From Streptomyces sp. NBC_01288 (GTDB taxonomy: Bacteria > Actinomycetota > Actinomycetes > Streptomycetales > Streptomycetaceae), in assembly GCF_035982055.1 (NCBI RefSeq), contig NZ_CP108427.1:682001-746000 (forward strand): a stretch of DNA of 64,000 nt. Direction: 5' to 3'. Position 1 is the stretch's first letter, and the number at the start of each line of letters is the position of its first letter. The notes beneath the pieces were generated by a model. That model had not been told where the DNA came from. It saw only the letters and a program-made list of their open reading frames with translations, and ran no database searches. The position numbers were made by a program, and so were the translations under genes. This document shows, piece after piece, positions 8,867 through 17,007 of this stretch.

Positions 8867-10012
8867 TCAATCCTTCGCCCCCGCACCATCGGTCACGGTT
8901 TGGACTCCTCTGGCGACCGCGAGCCGGGCCGCGCCCACCACGGTGCCGAGATCACCGACCGTGCTGCTGACCACCTCGGTGGGCCAGCTCAGCCGCCCCA
9001 GCTCGGTCCGTACACCGGGCAGGAGCTGCGGGTCCGTGCCCGTGCTGCCCCCGAGGACGATCAGTCCCGGGTCCAGTACGGCGGCCACGGCGGCGGCCAG
9101 TCGGCCCACGTCGGCGGCGTGCCGGCCGACCAGTGCGCTCGCTGTGTCGTGTCCCTGCCGGGCGAGGGCGAAGAGCCGGTCCGCACTGCCGGGGCACGGC
9201 TCGCCGGTGTCCGGCCAGGCGGCCGCCGCCCGGCGCAGCAGCGAGCGGGCGCCGACGTACTCCTCCAGGGCCTCACGGCGCGGTTCCACGGCGTCGTCCC
9301 AGGGGTAGGGCAGCCGGGCGAGCTCACCGGCCGCGCCGTTCGCGCCGCGCAGCACCTGGCCGCCGACGACGATGCCGAGGCCGATACCGACGCCGATCCG
9401 CAGATAGCCGAAGGAGAGGCGGCCCCGGGCGGCGCCCTCGTGCAGTTCGGCCAGGGCGGCGCAGTTGACGTTGTTCTCCAGGTGGACCGGCACACCCGGC
9501 GGCAGGGCGACCGTCATGGCGTCGAACACCGGGCCCGCCTTGGCGGTCGCGGGGCGCATCCCCGCGCCCGCGCGGTCTCGTGCGGCGACGTCACCGACGG
9601 CGACGACGACGGTGCGCAGCGGGGTGTCGGCGGGCAGCGCGTCGAGGGCCTCGCGCACGGCGGCGGCGGCGTCCTCCCGGGAGCCGGTGGCCTCGGCCAG
9701 CAGGGTCCCGTCGAGGGCGCAGCCGCGCACCCGGGTGAGGGCGGGGCCGAGGTCGACGGCGAGTACGGCGCCGGCGGCCGGGCCGAGGCGGTAGACGGCG
9801 GCGTTGCGTCCCGTGCCGCCGGAGGCGGTGCCGGAGTGGGCGGCGAGCCCGACGTTCTCCAGCTCCACGACGGCGGAGGACACCGTCGGCTTGGACAGGC
9901 GGGCCAGGCCGGCGAGCTGCGGCCGGGTCGCGCTGCCGGCTCTCGCCAGCACCTCGAACACCGCGCTCGCGCTCTCGGTCAGCCGGGCCGCCCGCGCCAC
10001 GACGTGTTCCAC
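8867..10012 (-). CDS. ROK family transcriptional regulator
   Basis: A 381-residue protein with an N-terminal winged helix (residues about 12-60, including ATRPQLAGLARLSKPTVSSAV) followed by a ROK sugar-kinase-like domain (VLAVDLGPALTRVRGCALDG, then the Gly-rich IGVGIGLGIVVGGQVLRGAN). Regulators of this type sense sugars or sugar phosphates and usually repress adjacent uptake genes. The gene lies between the importer operon and the divergent BadF-type kinase, and a perfect inverted repeat in the shared 284-bp region is its likely operator. It probably controls both sides. The zinc-site motif normally seen in ROK proteins is incomplete (NCAALAELHEGA), so kinase activity is unlikely. Confidence 0.88.
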   Translation of the reverse strand: MEHVVARAARLTESASAVFEVLARAGSATRPQLAGLARLSKPTVSSAVVELENVGLAAHSGTASGGTGRNAAVYRLGPAAGAVLAVDLGPALTRVRGCALDGTLLAEATGSREDAAAAVREALDALPADTPLRTVVVAVGDVAARDRAGAGMRPATAKAGPVFDAMTVALPPGVPVHLENNVNCAALAELHEGAARGRLSFGYLRIGVGIGLGIVVGGQVLRGANGAAGELARLPYPWDDAVEPRREALEEYVGARSLLRRAAAAWPDTGEPCPGSADRLFALARQGHDTASALVGRHAADVGRLAAAVAAVLDPGLIVLGGSTGTDPQLLPGVRTELGRLSWPTEVVSSTVGDLGTVVGAARLAVARGVQTVTDGAGAKD

Positions 10013-10143
10013 ACTTCCCCCAGTTCACAGGCCGTTTTCCCGGTGGGTGTCCGGGGGATGCGGCGATGGGATGTCCTGACGTCACGCGGGCCCGGACAAC
10101 GGTCCCTGTGACCGAGTTCGCGATGACTCTTGACGCACTGTAC

Positions 10144-10167
10144 TTCGTTAGTTAACTTCCTAACGAA
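10144..10167. promoter_or_regulatory. Palindromic operator, probably of the ROK regulator
   Basis: TTCGTTAG-N8-CTAACGAA is a perfect 8+8 inverted repeat in the intergenic region between the ROK gene and the divergent sugar kinase. The spacer TTAACTTC makes the whole site AT-rich compared with its surroundings. Known ROK regulators of actinobacteria bind AT-rich palindromes of this type in divergent promoters; binding here is inferred. Confidence 0.65.
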
Positions 10168-10296
10168 CGTCACGGTACTCGCCTGCCGTGGTCCGTCAGA
10201 AGCCCGTCCCGGGGCTTCCCTAGTGCTTGAACTGCCGTTCCCCCGGACACGGTTCGCCCAACCGTCGCAGCACTGCGCAACGACGAAAGAGGTTCC

Positions 10297-11196
10297 GTGC
10301 AGGACTTCACGCCCCTCGTGGTCGGCATCGACGTGGGTGGCACCAAGACACATCTGCGCGCGTGCGCGGACGCGGATGTCGTCGCCGACCACATCCGTGC
10401 GAGCAGCGGCTGGCGGCCGCACGAGCCCGCGGCCGCCGCCGACTGGCTGACCGCACTCGTTCGTGACGCCCTGCCCGCCCGCACGCGCCCGTCCGCGGTC
10501 GCCGTGGGCGGGCACGCCTGTGAGACACCCCGCCAGTGCGCCGGGATCCGTGCCGCGCTGGAGGAACGTCTCAAGGTGCCCGTACTGGTGGTGGGAGACG
10601 CCGAACTGCTCGTCCCCGCCGCCGGGTTGGACAAGGGGGTCGGCCTGGTCGCCGGCACCGGTTCCGTCGCGGTGGGCCTGCTCGCCGACGGCGGCCGGCT
10701 CCAAGTGGGCGGCTGGGGCGCGGTGTTGGGTGACGAGGGCGGAGCCGCCGGACTCGTGCGCGAGGCGGCCCGCGCCGCCTGGGCCGCGCACGACCGCGGC
10801 GAGGCCCCGGACGAACTCGCCCTGGGACTCGTCGAGGCGTTCGGGGTGGACGAAGTGCCCGCTCTGGGGGCCGCTTTGGAAAGCGCTTCCGACGTCTCCG
10901 CCGACTGGGGGCGTCACGCCCGTGTCGTCTTCACCGCGGCCGACGCGGGCTCGCTCCTCGCCCGTGAGGTGATAGCCGAGGCCGGCCGGTCCCTCGCCGC
11001 GCTCGTCGTACGGCTCGCCGAACGCGGCGTCCCCGTCGACGACGTGGTGGTCTCGGGCGGCACCGTCCTCGCCCAGCCCCGCCTGTACGACGCCCTCACC
11101 GCCGCGCTCGCCGAGCGGGTGCCGGGGGCGCGGCCGTGGCCCATTCAGGTGCCGCCCGTCGAGGGCGCCGTGGCGTTGGCCCGATCGATCCTGTGA
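10297..11196 (+). CDS. BadF/BadG/BcrA/BcrD-type ATPase, N-acetylglucosamine kinase-like
   Basis: A 299-residue ASKHA-fold kinase. The phosphate-1 motif GIDVGGTKTH is at residues 10-19; AGTGSVAVGL and WGAVLGDEGG follow as the phosphate-2 and sugar-binding region, the pattern of eukaryote-like N-acetylglucosamine kinases. Start is GTG at 10297 after GAAAGAGG. It is divergent from the ROK regulator and likely phosphorylates the sugar that the importer delivers, although that sugar need not be GlcNAc. A LacI-operator-like core (10878-10890) sits within the coding sequence and may be chance. Confidence 0.85.
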   Translation: MQDFTPLVVGIDVGGTKTHLRACADADVVADHIRASSGWRPHEPAAAADWLTALVRDALPARTRPSAVAVGGHACETPRQCAGIRAALEERLKVPVLVVGDAELLVPAAGLDKGVGLVAGTGSVAVGLLADGGRLQVGGWGAVLGDEGGAAGLVREAARAAWAAHDRGEAPDELALGLVEAFGVDEVPALGAALESASDVSADWGRHARVVFTAADAGSLLAREVIAEAGRSLAALVVRLAERGVPVDDVVVSGGTVLAQPRLYDALTAALAERVPGARPWPIQVPPVEGAVALARSIL

Positions 11197-11205
11197 ACCG
11201 CACGG

Positions 11206-11247
11206 CCCCCGTTCACCCGGGGGTCACGCCGTGGACGCCGGACCCCC
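11206..11247 (+). terminator. Hairpin after the sugar kinase gene
   Basis: Two alternative stems lie just past the kinase stop: CCCCCG-ttcacc-CGGGGG (11206-11223) and GGGGGTC-N15-GACCCCC (11219-11247). The two share bases and so could not form together. There is no T-run. A terminator is the simplest reading. Confidence 0.4.
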
Positions 11248-11293
11248 TCCGACGGGACACGGTCCACCGTAAATCTTCGCACGTACGCACCAG

Positions 11294-11324
11294 TTGACGT
11301 ATGCGCTTTCCCCCGTCGTACGGT
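11294..11324 (+). promoter_or_regulatory. Candidate promoter for the PAP2 gene
   Basis: TTGACG at 11294-11299 and TACGGT at 11319-11324 are separated by 19 bp. This is a near-consensus -35 and a common actinobacterial -10 with slightly long spacing, placed 93 bp upstream of the start codon. Confidence 0.4.
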
Positions 11325-11416
11325 GCACCCCGAACCACAGCCGATCGCACGATCCCCTCCCTGGTCGCACGACCTCGCCGGCCTCATCGGCCGTAGAACT
11401 CAAGAGAGGCACACCC

Positions 11417-13345
11417 ATGCCGTCACCCGCCGGGCAGCGCACGAACGCCGTTCGACCCGCTGTGAACAGACGTGGTTTCCTCAAGACCTCGCTCGGTGCC
11501 TCGGCCGCCGTGGTCGCCGCGCCCACGCTGGTCAGCTGGCTGGCCACCGCGGACGCCAAGGCCGCCACGGCTCCGCTCGCGTTCGTGGACGACTACAAGA
11601 CGAACGTCATCGCGAACCTGACGCCCGAGACCAACGCCGTGGTCCGGGTCCTCGGCGGCATGGCGCAGATATGGAAGACCGGCGCCGCCTGGAACACCGG
11701 CACGCCGCTGCGTCCCGAGATCCTGCGCGCCAACATGCGGTACTGCGCCGACCTCACCACGCACCGCACCGAGGCCCAGGCGAAGGAGGCGTTCCTCTAC
11801 GACCGCCAGCACCAGAGCTACGCGATGATCGCGGGCCTGGGTCCGCTGGCCGACCTGTACAAGTCCGGTGCCCTGGCGGTCACTTCGATCACCAGCGCCC
11901 CGGACGGCACGCCCGCCACCAAGATCGACGACGCCGTCCCGGCCGGCGCGCCCGCCGGTGCCGCGCTCGGCGCGGGCTCGCACGACTCCGCGCTCGGCAA
12001 GGTGGCCGAACTCGTCGACACCCTGCGCGGCAACTACGCGTCGGGCAACCCGGGCAAGTACGCCTACCAGTACCCGCGTCCGTACCGCATGAACGAGAAG
12101 AGCGAGGTCGTCGACACCGGCACCGTCGACGCGCTCGGCTTCCCGGTCTACGACTCGAAGGTCGTCGTCGCGCCCCAACTCCTGCGCCAGCGCAGCACGT
12201 CACCGGTGGACGACGGCGGTTTCCCCAGCGGTCACACCAACGCCTTCCACCTGGCGGGCCTCGCCTACGCGTACGCCGTACCGGAGCGTTTCCAGGAACT
12301 GGTCACCCGCACCTTCGAGTTGGCCCACACCCGGATCATGGCCGGCATGCACTCCACGGTCGACGTGATGGGCGGCCGCATCATGGCCACCGCGCTGGCC
12401 GCCGCCACGCTCGCCGACCCGGCCAACGCCACGCTCAAGGCCGCGGCACGCGCGCAGGCCCTCGCCTACTTCGAGGCGAAGACCGGCACGACGGCGGACA
12501 CCCTGTACGCCTACGCCCACGCGGCGACCACCGCGACCGACCCGTACGCGGACCGGACCGCCAACTCCCGTCTGGTGAAGCCCAAGTTCACCTATGTGCT
12601 CACCCGCAGCGGCCGCGACAAAGCGCTGACCGTGCCCAAGGGCGCGGAGGTGCTGCTGGAGACCCGGCTGCCGTACCTCGACGCGGCGCAGCGACGCGAG
12701 GTGCTGCGCACCACCGCGCTGCCGTCCGGGTACGTCCTGCTCGACGGCTTCGAGCAGTGGGGGCGTCTCAACCTCTTCGCGGCGGCGGACGGTTACGGCT
12801 CCTTCGGGTCCGACGTCGTCGTCGCCCTCGACGCGGCGGCCGGTGGCTTCGGCGCGACCGACGCCTGGCGCAACGACATCGACGGCTGCGGCGGCCTGAC
12901 CAAGCAGGGCACCGGCACGCTCACCCTGACCGGGCACAACGCGTACACCGGCGGAACCGTGCTCAAGTCCGGTGCGCTGGTGGCCGGTTCGGCGCACGCG
13001 CTCGGGCACGGTGACGTGAGTGTGCTCGGCGGGGCGCTGCGGGTCTCGGAGTCCGTGCAGATCCACGACGCCTACACCCAGCAGTCCGCCACCCTTGAGG
13101 TCACGCTCCGCTCGGGTCACCAGCCCGCCGTCGAGGTCACCCGGCGCGCGACGCTCGGCAGGGGCAGCACGCTGACCCTGCGGTTCGACGCCGAGCACCC
13201 GCCGCTCGCGGGCTCCACGGTGCGGGTCCTGAGCGCCTCCTCGCTGCGCGGCCAGTTCGACAGCATCACGGTGAACTCGGACAAGCTGCGGGCCGTACCC
13301 GTGTATACGGCGGAAGGTCTGTCGGTACGACTCCTGAAGCGGTGA
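11417..13345 (+). CDS. Tat-exported PAP2/vanadium haloperoxidase-like phosphatase with autotransporter-type strand repeat
   Basis: A 642-residue protein with a twin-arginine signal (NRRGFLKTS, residues 17-25) and an Ala-rich hydrophobic stretch to about residue 50. The three PAP2 signature motifs are intact: K214-x6-R221-P222, P270-SGH273, and R306-x5-H312-x3-D316, so acid phosphatase or lipid phosphatase activity outside the membrane is expected. Residues about 520-565 contain GTGTLTLTGHNAYTGGTVLK followed by SGALVAG, which matches the autotransporter-associated beta-strand repeat; the rest of the C-terminus is strand-rich. Start ATG 11417 follows AGAGG. Position next to the sugar locus hints at dephosphorylation of an extracellular substrate. 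Confidence 0.87.
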   Translation: MPSPAGQRTNAVRPAVNRRGFLKTSLGASAAVVAAPTLVSWLATADAKAATAPLAFVDDYKTNVIANLTPETNAVVRVLGGMAQIWKTGAAWNTGTPLRPEILRANMRYCADLTTHRTEAQAKEAFLYDRQHQSYAMIAGLGPLADLYKSGALAVTSITSAPDGTPATKIDDAVPAGAPAGAALGAGSHDSALGKVAELVDTLRGNYASGNPGKYAYQYPRPYRMNEKSEVVDTGTVDALGFPVYDSKVVVAPQLLRQRSTSPVDDGGFPSGHTNAFHLAGLAYAYAVPERFQELVTRTFELAHTRIMAGMHSTVDVMGGRIMATALAAATLADPANATLKAAARAQALAYFEAKTGTTADTLYAYAHAATTATDPYADRTANSRLVKPKFTYVLTRSGRDKALTVPKGAEVLLETRLPYLDAAQRREVLRTTALPSGYVLLDGFEQWGRLNLFAAADGYGSFGSDVVVALDAAAGGFGATDAWRNDIDGCGGLTKQGTGTLTLTGHNAYTGGTVLKSGALVAGSAHALGHGDVSVLGGALRVSESVQIHDAYTQQSATLEVTLRSGHQPAVEVTRRATLGRGSTLTLRFDAEHPPLAGSTVRVLSASSLRGQFDSITVNSDKLRAVPVYTAEGLSVRLLKR

Positions 13346-13352
13346 CGCCCCT

Positions 13353-13411
13353 GGTGGCGGGAGCGATGCGACAGTAGGGCCATGACCCGGCCCCCGCCCG
13401 CTCCCGCCACC
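13353..13411 (+). terminator. Long-loop inverted repeat after PAP2 gene
   Basis: Perfect 13-bp arms GGTGGCGGGAGCG (13353-13365) and CGCTCCCGCCACC (13399-13411) enclose a 33-base loop, beginning 8 bp after the stop codon. It fits a GC-rich terminator without T-tract. It also covers a short possible leader reading frame for the next gene. Confidence 0.5.
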
Positions 13412-13437
13412 GCGGGGCCGGCCTCACCGCAGGGAAG

Positions 13438-15162
13438 ATGATGGCGCGCGAACAGCACTCGGTCCTCGACCCCGACACGCTCGACGACGGCGGCGGGGAC
13501 TCGCCGCCGCGCGCCGACGGCTCGCGGTCGGCACGCCTCCACGCCGGGCTGCGGCGCCGTAAGCGCTGGCTGTTGCCCCTTCTCGTGGTGGCCCTTCTCG
13601 CGCAGATGGCCGCCGTGATGGTCACGACCGCCGTACAGCAGACACCGACCATCGACGAGCCGGTGTACGTGGCCACGGCCACCGTCTATCTGCGCGAGCA
13701 CAGCCTCGACTACAACCCCGAGCACCCGCCCCTCGGGAAGCTGCTGATCGCCGCCGGAGTCGCGATCGCCGACCCGCACTTCGACGCCGACTACAAGGGC
13801 GACCAAGGCGAGTTGGGCCGCCATCTGCTGTACGAGTCGGGCAACGACCCCTGGCGGCTGATGTTCTGGGCCCGACTCCCGGTGATCGTGCTGACCCTGC
13901 TGTTCGGGCTGGTCGTGTTCGCGTTCGCCCGTGAACTCGTGGGCCCGGCACGGGGGTTGGTGGCCCTCGCGCTCTACGCGTTCTCGCCGGATGTCATCGC
14001 GCACGGTTCGCTGGCCACGCTGGACGTGCCGCAGGCCGGCTTTCTGCTGACGGCGGTGTGGCTGCTGTGGCGGGCCAGGCGACGGCCGCGGCTGTACCTG
14101 CCGCTCGCGGGGGCGGCGCTCGGGGCCGCCGTCGCGACGAAGATGAGCGCCCTGCCCGCCGTACCGGTGCTGATGCTCCTGGCCGTCGCGTCGGTGTGGT
14201 CCGCCCGCCGCCCGGTCGAACGCGCCGCCCGGCTGCGGGTGCTGGCCCTCGGGGCGGCGGGCGCGGCCGTGGTGGCGGTGGTGGCGCTCGCCGTCGTATG
14301 GGCGTCGTATCTCGTCGTCGATCCGCAGCTGCGGTTCACGTCCACGGAACCGGTGCCCGTGATCCATGGGCTGCGCGGGCAGTTGGTCCCGCTGCTGCCG
14401 TTCCCGCGCGCGTTCCGGGACGGGATGCTCATCCAGTTCGGCATGGAGGACTACCCGTGGCAGGGCTTCCTGTTCGGGCACCTCTACACCGGGTCGCACT
14501 GGTACTACCTGCCGGTGGCCCTGATGGTGAAGACCCCGCTCGGCATGATCGCGTTGTGGGCGGCGGGTGCCGTAGCGGTCGTGGCGGTACGGCGGTTGCG
14601 GCCGGCGGCGCCGTATCTGCTGGTCCCGACCGCCGTGCTGCTGGCCACGGCGATGGACGGCTCGCGTGACTTCGGGACCCGGTACGCGATCTTCGTGCCG
14701 ATGTTCCTGGCGGTCGCGGCGGCCTGTGTGCCGGCGCTGCGGTGGCGGTGGGCCGCGCTGTCCACGGGGGTGCTGGTGGCGTTCGTCGCGGTCAGTTCGC
14801 TGCGGACGTTTCCCTACTATCTGCCGTACTCCAACGAGGCGTTCGGCGGTCCCTCGAAGACCTATCTGCGGCTGCACGACTCCAACGTGGACTGGGGCCA
14901 GGACCTCGGCCGCCTCGCCGACCGGCTGCGCGAGAGGTACGCGGGCGAGCGGATCTGGCTCGTCTACAAGGGCAGTGGTGTGCCGTCGTACTACGGCATC
15001 GAGTCGGCCGATCCGCGCAAGGTAGGGGTGCGCGATGTGCACGGGCTGTTGGTCGTCTCGGACACCGCGATCGACAAAGCCCGGGGAAAACTGGCCGAGT
15101 TGATCGACAGCAGTCGTCCGATCGATCGAGTCGGTCATTCGATCACCATCTACCGGCGCTGA
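13438..15162 (+). CDS. Membrane glycosyltransferase, PMT/GT39-like
   Basis: A 574-residue polytopic membrane protein with about ten hydrophobic segments. After the first membrane helix the external loop reads TPTIDEPVYVATATVYLREH then DYNPEHPPLGKLL. The acidic DE pair and the PEHPP element are the hallmark of lipid-phosphate-sugar-dependent glycosyltransferases of the GT39/GT83 clan. Later loops contain the motif SGVPSYYGIES. It probably transfers a sugar from a polyprenyl-phosphate donor to a secreted protein or cell-wall glycan. Two ATG codons stand in tandem (13438 and 13441), preceded by AGGGA; either may be used. Confidence 0.85.
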   Translation: MMAREQHSVLDPDTLDDGGGDSPPRADGSRSARLHAGLRRRKRWLLPLLVVALLAQMAAVMVTTAVQQTPTIDEPVYVATATVYLREHSLDYNPEHPPLGKLLIAAGVAIADPHFDADYKGDQGELGRHLLYESGNDPWRLMFWARLPVIVLTLLFGLVVFAFARELVGPARGLVALALYAFSPDVIAHGSLATLDVPQAGFLLTAVWLLWRARRRPRLYLPLAGAALGAAVATKMSALPAVPVLMLLAVASVWSARRPVERAARLRVLALGAAGAAVVAVVALAVVWASYLVVDPQLRFTSTEPVPVIHGLRGQLVPLLPFPRAFRDGMLIQFGMEDYPWQGFLFGHLYTGSHWYYLPVALMVKTPLGMIALWAAGAVAVVAVRRLRPAAPYLLVPTAVLLATAMDGSRDFGTRYAIFVPMFLAVAAACVPALRWRWAALSTGVLVAFVAVSSLRTFPYYLPYSNEAFGGPSKTYLRLHDSNVDWGQDLGRLADRLRERYAGERIWLVYKGSGVPSYYGIESADPRKVGVRDVHGLLVVSDTAIDKARGKLAELIDSSRPIDRVGHSITIYRR

Positions 15163-15229
15163 TCACTCTCTGGTCACAACGCTCTGTGAGCTATGTTGAG
15201 TGGCTGTGGGAGACAAAGGAGGCGCACCG

Positions 15230-16150
15230 GTGCCATCGCCGCAGCAGGCACGCGCCCAGGCATCCGTGATCACCTCGGGAAAAACCGACCCGGAAGTCGG
15301 CGCGGCACCGACGTCCCAACTCAGGGAACTCTTCGACGGGCCACGGCTGTCACCGGGCCAGCGGCGCATCGCCCAGTATCTGATCGAGCACATCACCGAG
15401 GCGGCGTTCCTCTCCATCACCGATCTCGCGGAACGCGTCGGCGTCAGCCAGCCCTCGGTGACCCGGTTCGCCGCGGCGGTCGGCTTCAGCGGTTACCCGG
15501 CGCTACGGGAGCGGCTTCAGGCGATCGCCCTGCGCACCCTCGCGGGCGGCCCGGCGGCCGAGGAGAACCGGAGCAACGAACTACAGGCCGCGGTCGACGC
15601 CGAGATCGCGAACCTGGAGAACCTGCGCCGGGACTTCGCCGACCCCGACCGGCTGATCGAGGTCGGCCGCGAACTCTCGGCGTCCACCCCGCTCACCGTC
15701 CTCGGCCTGCGCATCTCCGTGTCGCTGGCCGAGTACTTCGCGTACGCGGCGCGCCGTATCCACCCCGACGTACGGCTGGTGACCCGCGGCGGCAGCGTCG
15801 CCTACGACGCGATCCTCCAGTCCCGCGAGGCAGGCGGCACCTGGCTGCTCGCGTTCGACATGCCCCGGCACGCGCACGAGACGCTCACCACGCTCAGGGT
15901 GGCGCGCAGCGCAGGACTCAAGGTGGCCCTGGTGACCGATCTGGCGCTCGGCGCGCTGGCCGACGAGGCCGACGTCACCTTCGCCACCGGCACCGGCTCC
16001 CGCCTGGTCTTCGACTCGTACGCGGCACCCGGCGTGATGGCCTCCGCCCTGCTCCAGGCCATGACGGACGCCGATCCGGAGCGGACCCAGGCCCGCCTGG
16101 AGGACTACGAGCAGATCGCCGAGCAGCATCAGTTCTTCATGCGGGACTGA
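15230..16150 (+). CDS. MurR/RpiR family transcriptional regulator
   Basis: A 306-residue regulator: an HTH_6 domain at residues about 35-105 (SPGQRRIAQYLIEHITEAAF, GVSQPSVTRFAAAVGFSGYP) and a sugar-isomerase (SIS) domain at about 135-270 (LTVLGLRISVSLAEYFAYAA; VALVTDLALGALADEADVTF). Such proteins sense phosphosugars. The frame is open to a GTG at 15200, but the strong AAAGGAGG at 15216-15223 is 6 bases before GTG 15230, so I chose the latter. It is monocistronic between a glycosyltransferase and a 362-bp gap that contains a palindrome. Confidence 0.88.
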   Translation: MPSPQQARAQASVITSGKTDPEVGAAPTSQLRELFDGPRLSPGQRRIAQYLIEHITEAAFLSITDLAERVGVSQPSVTRFAAAVGFSGYPALRERLQAIALRTLAGGPAAEENRSNELQAAVDAEIANLENLRRDFADPDRLIEVGRELSASTPLTVLGLRISVSLAEYFAYAARRIHPDVRLVTRGGSVAYDAILQSREAGGTWLLAFDMPRHAHETLTTLRVARSAGLKVALVTDLALGALADEADVTFATGTGSRLVFDSYAAPGVMASALLQAMTDADPERTQARLEDYEQIAEQHQFFMRD

Positions 16151-16512
16151 CCCGCCACTCCCCCTCATACGAACTCGAACCGGGATGACTACGCCCATTT
16201 CGCGCATGAATGTTTTCATACGCCTTGCAAAGTGGACGGCATATATAAATACTGCTCACGGATCGCACCCGCCCCGAGAAAGCCCGGTCCGCCCATGCGC
16301 ACCTCCGCTCGACCCGCCGCGCCGGCGACACCCGCTTCCCGGGGCCCTCTCACGAGCACGCCCAGCCGCCGTCTCCTACCCGCGTCGGCGCCGGACGTGT
16401 TCGGTAGGGCATCGCCTCCGCGAGCGCCCAAGGCGGCCTCGGTCATCCCCTGGGCCGGGGCCGCCTCACACCGTCGACCCACCCGCGACGCCGCACACCG
16501 GGAAGCGATGAC
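16151..16512. other. 362-bp gap with palindrome and possible promoter
   Basis: No gene is evident here. An AT-rich island at about 16200-16260 stands out: it contains ATGAA-tgtt-TTCAT (16206-16219) directly before TTGCAA (16225-16230) and, 17 bp on, AATACT, a weak promoter reading rightward. The remaining 250 bp to the next start show nothing I can interpret, so the transcript would have a long untranslated leader. Confidence 0.4.
16206..16219. promoter_or_regulatory. Palindrome downstream of the RpiR gene
   Basis: A perfect ATGAA-N4-TTCAT inverted repeat. Its TGAA...TTCA core and its position 55 bp past the regulator gene, at a candidate promoter, make it a possible RpiR-family operator. 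Assignment is by context only. Confidence 0.4.
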
Positions 16513-16887
16513 ATGCAACTGACCACCACGCGCATCAGCCAGGACTGGCCCTGTCAGGTCAAGACACCCGGCAGCTACGACTGGGAGCGCTCGGCGGCCA
16601 AGTGGCTGCGCGAGCTGGTGCCGGCCCGCTACGCCAGCTACCCCGCGTTCATCCGCCACCCCGTCCTGCTCGCCCGCCACGCGCAGATCCAGGTCCAGCA
16701 CGAGATCCGGGTGGCCCGCACCGCGCTACAGACCGCGCGGTCCGACCTGCCCGGCATCGGCCTGCCCGAGTCGGTCATCGAGCACACCATCAAGCTGTAC
16801 GCCGCCGAGGTCCTCCAGCTCCAGCACATCGCGCGCAGCGTCCGTGCCGTGACCGAGGCGCTGGTCGGGCACAGCACGGGACGCTGA
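16513..16887 (+). CDS. Small conserved-type hypothetical protein
   Basis: A 124-residue soluble protein beginning MQLTTTRISQDWPCQV. From residue 25 onward it looks almost entirely helical, with two Arg/Leu-rich stretches (RHPVLLARHAQIQVQHEIR and LQLQHIARSVRAVTEALVGH) that could form a helical hairpin. There is no signal peptide or membrane segment. Codon use and GC pattern are typical of a genuine gene, and it resembles uncharacterised Streptomyces proteins, but I cannot name a family. Nothing in its neighbours reveals a role. Confidence 0.65.
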   Translation: MQLTTTRISQDWPCQVKTPGSYDWERSAAKWLRELVPARYASYPAFIRHPVLLARHAQIQVQHEIRVARTALQTARSDLPGIGLPESVIEHTIKLYAAEVLQLQHIARSVRAVTEALVGHSTGR

Positions 16888-16905
16888 CCTCAGCGCCGGC
16901 CGGGG

Positions 16906-17007
16906 TCAGTCCTCGTCGCGGTGCCGCCAGTACCAGAACACGCCCACGACGAGGGCCAGCAGCAGGACTCCGGGCAGGATCAGACCAGGAACGCGGGAGC
17001 CGCTCAT
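16906..17007 (-). CDS. 33-residue single-pass membrane peptide
   Basis: Minus-strand ATG (17005-17007) to TGA (16906-16908). The peptide has a short polar start (MSGSRVPG), one hydrophobic helix of about 18 residues (LILPGVLLLALVVGVFWYW) and a charged end (RHRDED). This is the plan of an N-out/C-in small membrane protein. Conservation could not be checked. It is convergent with the 16513 gene, with 18 bp between stops. No clear ribosome-binding site is visible immediately upstream, so the call is moderate. Confidence 0.5.
   Translation of the reverse strand: MSGSRVPGLILPGVLLLALVVGVFWYWRHRDED

Noticed and set aside
12900..12990. Frame change at the C-terminal repeat of the PAP2 gene
   Set aside because: The frame is continuous from the Tat signal to the stop at 13345; no shift is needed.
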